This document shows, piece by piece, positions 5,742 through 7,875 of a stretch of DNA of 7,875 nucleotides. The stretch is from JAIBAI01 sp044238875 (lineage in GTDB: Bacteria > Bacteroidota > Bacteroidia > M30B66), in NCBI GenBank assembly GCA_044238875.1, contig JBIICM010000118.1:1-7875 (forward strand), given 5' to 3'. Position numbers and translations under genes: made by a program. Numbering within the stretch: the stretch's first letter is position 1; each line of letters opens with the position of its first letter. The notes beneath the pieces are model-generated. The model made no database searches. It saw nothing but the letters and a program-made list of their open reading frames with translations, and was not told the origin of the DNA.

Positions 5742-5755
5742 ATTCTTTAAAGAAT
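5742..5755. promoter_or_regulatory. Second palindrome upstream of the toxin-antitoxin promoter
   Basis: ATTCTTTAAAGAAT is a perfect 14-bp palindrome 39 bp (centre to centre) from the operator at 5702-5717. Both share the core CTTWWAAG. It may be an auxiliary operator, or chance in AT-rich DNA. Confidence 0.35.
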
Positions 5756-5875
5756 GAAATAGTATCTCATCCCCATTAAAACCTCATAAAAAATTGAGAC
5801 CGCTTATAGTCTGATTTAAATTTCCTGAAACCTTTTATTGAAATTGAGTTCCATGCAATTCTACCCCCTGAAATA

Positions 5876-5909
5876 ATTGAGAAAATATGTTTTGAGCAAA
5901 ATTCTCAAT
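5876..5909. repeat. 8-bp-arm inverted repeat
   Basis: ATTGAGAA (5876-5883) and TTCTCAAT (5902-5909) are perfect arms around 18 nt. TGAGTTCC also occurs twice nearby (5845-5852 and 5909-5916). The function is unknown; it could be a hairpin in a small RNA ending at the terminator at 6039-6072. Confidence 0.3.
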
Positions 5910-5923
5910 GAGTTCCTATTTCC

Positions 5924-6028
5924 TCAATTTTCAAAAGTATCCGCCTCATCATTTTTCAGCAAACCCTTTTCTATCAAAGCTTCCAACGCCTGACGAAATT
6001 GGTTCGAAAACAGTTCAGCAACATCCAC
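5924..6028 (-). pseudogene. Short coding relic or small peptide of unknown function
   Basis: A minus-strand frame runs from a stop at 6029-6031 to a TGA at 5924-5926; a GTG at 6026-6028 is its first codon. It encodes 34 residues with unusually protein-like composition: VDVAELFSNQFRQALEALIE followed by KGLLKNDEADTFEN, an amphipathic helix with an acidic tail. Just upstream another minus frame is open for about 40 codons (reading into 5980-6110), so a frameshifted older gene is possible. I do not recognise a family. No TAnnTTTG box or good ribosome site precedes the GTG. It may be the decayed 3' end of a gene, a small peptide, or chance. Confidence 0.3.
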
Positions 6029-6038
6029 TTAGTAATCA

Positions 6039-6072
6039 AGCAGTTACAGGTTTTTCCGGTAGCTGCTTTTTT
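6039..6072 (+). terminator. Rho-independent terminator (plus strand)
   Basis: AGCAGTTACAGG (6039-6050), loop TTTTT and CCGGTAGCTGCT (6056-6067) form a 12-bp stem with one G-T pair and one A-G mismatch, followed by a run of six T (6067-6072). This is the standard intrinsic-terminator form on the plus strand; on the minus strand no T-run follows. No plus-strand gene precedes it within the 5700-6038 gap. It sits inside a weaker outer repeat, AAATTGGTTCG (5996-6006) against CGAACC and AATTT (6078-6090). Confidence 0.6.
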
Positions 6073-6431
6073 ATTTACGAACCGAAATTTGCATAAAAAG
6101 CACTCATGCAAGAAGTTTTTTTATGGATTGCGTCTGTATTTTACATAGCAGACTGATTAACCGGCATTATATCGGATCAACAGGGTATCCTGAATAAGCA
6201 TTATAACTAAATCAGATTTGAATATGTATAAATAAATAATGCATAAGCCTTGCAGGTAAAAGGAATTTCTCCCCAAAACCTCCCCTCTATTCAACATCAA
6301 TAAATCAAAATGCGAAATACATAAAATGGCCTAAATAATGGGAAGCTGTTCGTTTATAATCTATAAATTAAGAGGTTCATAAAAATTAAATAATTAAACC
6401 TCGCCCGGTTTCAAATCGTTTGTGTTCAGAT

Positions 6432-6439
6432 TAAATTTG
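6432..6439 (+). promoter_or_regulatory. Candidate -7 element TAAATTTG for the zinc-ribbon gene
   Basis: TAAATTTG matches TAnnTTTG. At the -33 position (19-bp spacing) there is TTTC (6409-6412) instead of TTTG. Start near 6443 would give a leader of about 77 nt that begins at the stem-loop at 6445-6486. Confidence 0.4.
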
Positions 6440-6444
6440 CTATC

Positions 6445-6486
6445 ATAAAAACGATCCCCAAAAGTATTTATTAAGGGACGTTTTAT
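6445..6486 (+). other. Stem-loop in the leader of the zinc-ribbon gene
   Basis: ATAAAAACGATCCC (6445-6458) can pair with GGGACGTTTTAT (6475-6486), 12 pairs with two single-base bulges, around a 16-nt AT-rich loop. It would form right at the 5' end of the transcript begun from TAAATTTG. It may stabilise or regulate the mRNA; no known riboswitch is recognised. Confidence 0.35.
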
Positions 6487-6519
6487 CTCCATTTTTATTA
6501 AACCTAAACATCAACAACC

Positions 6520-7524
6520 ATGACCATTGCCGGTTTTGAAATTTTGGAATGTCCGCATTGCCAGAAATTATATAAAAAAAGACTTATTGGCTCCTTTGGC
6601 ACTTATGGTGCAGATTTTTATTCTGACGGCCATGTTGGAGGCGGTTTCGTTCCGGAATCACTGAACATCATCAAATGTTTAAACAAGGCCTGCGGAAAAT
6701 TCTTCAGGATACAAGAAGCACCTGTAATTGCTGAATTTAAAAATAATGATTTCAACAACCTCCAATGGAAAGACGCCCATTACCTGGCCGGCTATAGAAT
6801 CAGCGCCGCAGGTCTGGAAGAAGCTTTAGAACAAGGATTTTGTCAATCTGAAAGTGAGGAGATTCAAATCCGCACCATGCTGCTCAAAAGATACAATGAC
6901 TGGGTACGGAGTGACAAACGGCTGGATTTTCCTCCTGACGAGAAACGAAAACACCTTGCCAATATTGACAAGCTGCTGGCACTGGCCTTTGAAGATATTT
7001 CAAATGTTAACAGGATGTTGTTTCGGGCGGAACTGTATCGTGAGAAAGGGGATTTTGAATCCTGCATACAGACACTCCAAAAAGTAAAAACCGATGATGA
7101 AAACAAGATACGCCAGATGCAGAAGCTTTTTTCACAAGCCAAGGTGAAAGATGACCGTGTAGCCAACTTGGCTCAGATTGCCATTAAAAAAGAGTATCAA
7201 TGTAATCAGTGTGGGCACGGTTTGATTCTGTTTGACCTCAGCAAGATGAATTCGCCCTATGACTACAAATACTACTACTGCAGACGGGAAAATAAAGTGT
7301 TTAGTGCCCCATCCAAAGAATATAATAGGCAATCACCTGAGCAGTTTCATTGCTGGCAAAAGTCATTGGGTATTAAAACACCCTATGAAAGATATATTCC
7401 AAAAAAAAATGTTTACTGCACATCTTGTAGTAATTCGAATATAATACCTTTCAATCCCGAGGTAGAAAAATGCATCGAATGTAATTCAGGCAGCTATTTG
7501 CATGTGAAATGGTTTGATGAATGA
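6520..7524 (+). CDS. Multi-zinc-ribbon protein of unknown function
   Basis: A 334-residue protein with three Cys clusters. The first has C11-P-H-C14 and C53-x4-C58 around a Gly-rich strand region; the second has C228-x2-C231, then C254 and perhaps C278; the third has C300-x2-C303 and C318-x2-C321, a compact four-Cys ribbon. All are usual zinc-binding spacings. The middle (about 95-225) is helical and charged; LFRAELYREKGDFESCIQTLQKV (split: 167-189) resembles one TPR unit. There is no signal peptide or membrane segment, so it is cytoplasmic. I do not recognise the family as a whole. Zinc ribbons of this sort often bind nucleic acid or proteins, which is inference. The start at 6520 follows an A-rich AACATCAACAACC. 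The next gene, a DnaE-like protein, starts 53 nt after the stop on the same strand, so they may be co-transcribed. Confidence 0.75.
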   Translation: MTIAGFEILECPHCQKLYKKRLIGSFGTYGADFYSDGHVGGGFVPESLNIIKCLNKACGKFFRIQEAPVIAEFKNNDFNNLQWKDAHYLAGYRISAAGLEEALEQGFCQSESEEIQIRTMLLKRYNDWVRSDKRLDFPPDEKRKHLANIDKLLALAFEDISNVNRMLFRAELYREKGDFESCIQTLQKVKTDDENKIRQMQKLFSQAKVKDDRVANLAQIAIKKEYQCNQCGHGLILFDLSKMNSPYDYKYYYCRRENKVFSAPSKEYNRQSPEQFHCWQKSLGIKTPYERYIPKKNVYCTSCSNSNIIPFNPEVEKCIECNSGSYLHVKWFDE

Positions 7525-7577
7525 GACTTACCTATGGACATTAAAACGAAAACAACGCTTTAAAGCCGGTAAATGCT

Positions 7578-7875
7578 ATGGAAGACGAAAATGTAGAACT
7601 TAAAAGAAGGGTGCAACAAGGTGTCTTATTAAATAATCTGGAGAGTAGTGAGGTGGTTTCTGGAAGGGTTGCATATGAACTGTCCATCATCCAGGCGTCG
7701 GGGTTCTCAGGTTATTTCTTACTGTTGGCCAGAATTGCAGAGGTCTGCAATGAACTTTCATTGATCCGCTCCTTCGGCAGGGGAACAGCTCCGAATTCCA
7801 TTGTGAATTATTGTCTGAACATCACCAATATCAATCCGATCCAACATAAGCTGCCTTTTGAGCGGTTTATGCTTC
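7578..7875 (+). CDS. DnaE-like polymerase lacking the PHP domain (partial, cut by window end)
   Basis: The frame is open from ATG 7578 to the window end (99 codons seen). It aligns with the region of DNA polymerase III alpha (C-family polymerase) where the palm begins: VAYELSIIQASGFSGYFLLL (32-51) matches the family's RLEYELxVIxxMGFxGYFLIV, FGRGTAPNSIVNYCLNITNI matches GPGRGSAAGSLVAYCLGITD-like sequence, and INPIQHKLPFERFM matches DPLxYxLLFERF. True DnaE has about 270-300 residues with a PHP domain before this point; here only about 30 come first, and an in-frame stop at 7542-7544 rules out a longer N-terminus. The nucleotide-binding GRGS is GRGT, and the preceding GP is SF. The Asp triad lies beyond the window. 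It could be a divergent paralogue with a new role or a decaying copy. Homology is clear; activity is unknown. Confidence 0.8.
   Translation, partial: MEDENVELKRRVQQGVLLNNLESSEVVSGRVAYELSIIQASGFSGYFLLLARIAEVCNELSLIRSFGRGTAPNSIVNYCLNITNINPIQHKLPFERFML

Larger units (their letters stand above)
5756..6431. other. AT-rich stretch without a convincing gene
   Basis: No frame of convincing length, coding character and start is found here. A 62-codon plus-strand frame at 5908-6096 is low in coding character and is the antisense of the relic at 5924-6028. The stretch holds a small hairpin, that relic and a plus-strand terminator, listed separately. In 6100-6431 I see only AT-rich DNA with weak hairpins. 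No transposase, integrase or repeat array is visible. Confidence 0.6.

Noticed and set aside
5998..6012. Attachment-site repeat of the tRNA 3' end
   Set aside because: TGGTTCGAA-N2-CAG at about 6000 matches the tRNA T-arm at 12 of 14 bases, but the match is short, stops before the tRNA end, and no integrase is present. A genomic island between 4932 and 6012 cannot be supported.
5996..6090. Integron attC-like site made by the nested inverted repeats
   Set aside because: The arms GGTTCG/CGAACC do not contain the GTTRRRY core, and no integron integrase or cassette order is seen.
5908..6096. 62-codon plus-strand frame as a gene
   Set aside because: It has low coding character, overlaps the terminator stem and is the antisense of a more protein-like minus-strand frame.
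6854..7444. Frames at 6854-7087, 7259-7444 (plus) and 6864-7166, 7132-7332 (minus)
   Set aside because: They are shadows of the zinc-ribbon gene, which has the consistent Cys pattern and coding character.
7534..7563. Short frame ATG 7534 to TAA 7563 as leader peptide or frameshifted start of the DnaE-like gene
   Set aside because: It encodes only nine residues (MDIKTKTTL) without resemblance to a DnaE N-terminus, and nothing shows attenuation.
1..7875. CRISPR array, insertion sequence or prophage genes
   Set aside because: No regularly spaced repeats, transposase, integrase or structural phage genes are visible; the Gp49-like toxin alone is not evidence of a prophage.

Overview
The window reads as a chromosomal segment of a Bacteroidota (Bacteroidetes) bacterium. 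Three observations support this: several genes have the promoter elements typical of the phylum (TTTG about 20 bp before TAnnTTTG); ribosome binding sites are A-rich rather than GGAGG-like; and the protein set matches the phylum (PadR-PspC operon, flavin reductase ending in a SYARPD-like motif, TPR protein ending in LGACEDW, HigB/HigA pair). Genus or species cannot be stated.

Region 1 (1-2624), membrane stress and housekeeping. A minus-strand operon encodes a PadR-family repressor followed, 8 nt later, by a large PspC-domain membrane protein. Upstream of padR a perfect 7-bp-arm inverted repeat lies where the -33 region would be, and is a good candidate autoregulatory operator. Divergent from padR is a NUDIX hydrolase whose real start is probably at 2169.

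Region 2 (2613-4735). An acidic conserved protein of unknown function overlaps the NUDIX gene tail to tail and ends in a 9-nt tandem repeat. A flavin reductase-like FMN-binding protein and an exported TPR protein follow, converging on each other.

Region 3 (4740-5760). A tRNA-Val(TAC) gene has a full-consensus promoter and a structured leader. Right after its CCA end come two copies of one 16-bp palindrome, the second inside a perfect 15-bp-arm inverted repeat. Then a minus-strand HigB-like toxin / XRE antitoxin operon is read from a full-consensus promoter whose spacer holds a perfect 16-bp palindrome, the likely antitoxin operator.

Region 4 (about 5760-6519) is AT-rich and mostly non-coding. 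It holds a short minus-strand coding relic or small peptide, a good rho-independent terminator on the plus strand with no gene in front of it, several small hairpins, and the leader of the next gene.

Region 5 (6520-7875) is the least ordinary part: a 334-residue protein with three Cys clusters (probable zinc ribbons) around a helical middle, followed after 53 nt by the start of a gene homologous to the polymerase core of DNA polymerase III alpha (DnaE). The visible DnaE-like protein begins directly before the palm region, so the N-terminal PHP domain is absent, and its nucleotide-binding loop is altered (FGRGTAPNS in place of GPGRGSAAGS). The window ends before the catalytic aspartates. These two genes are the best candidates here for something undescribed.
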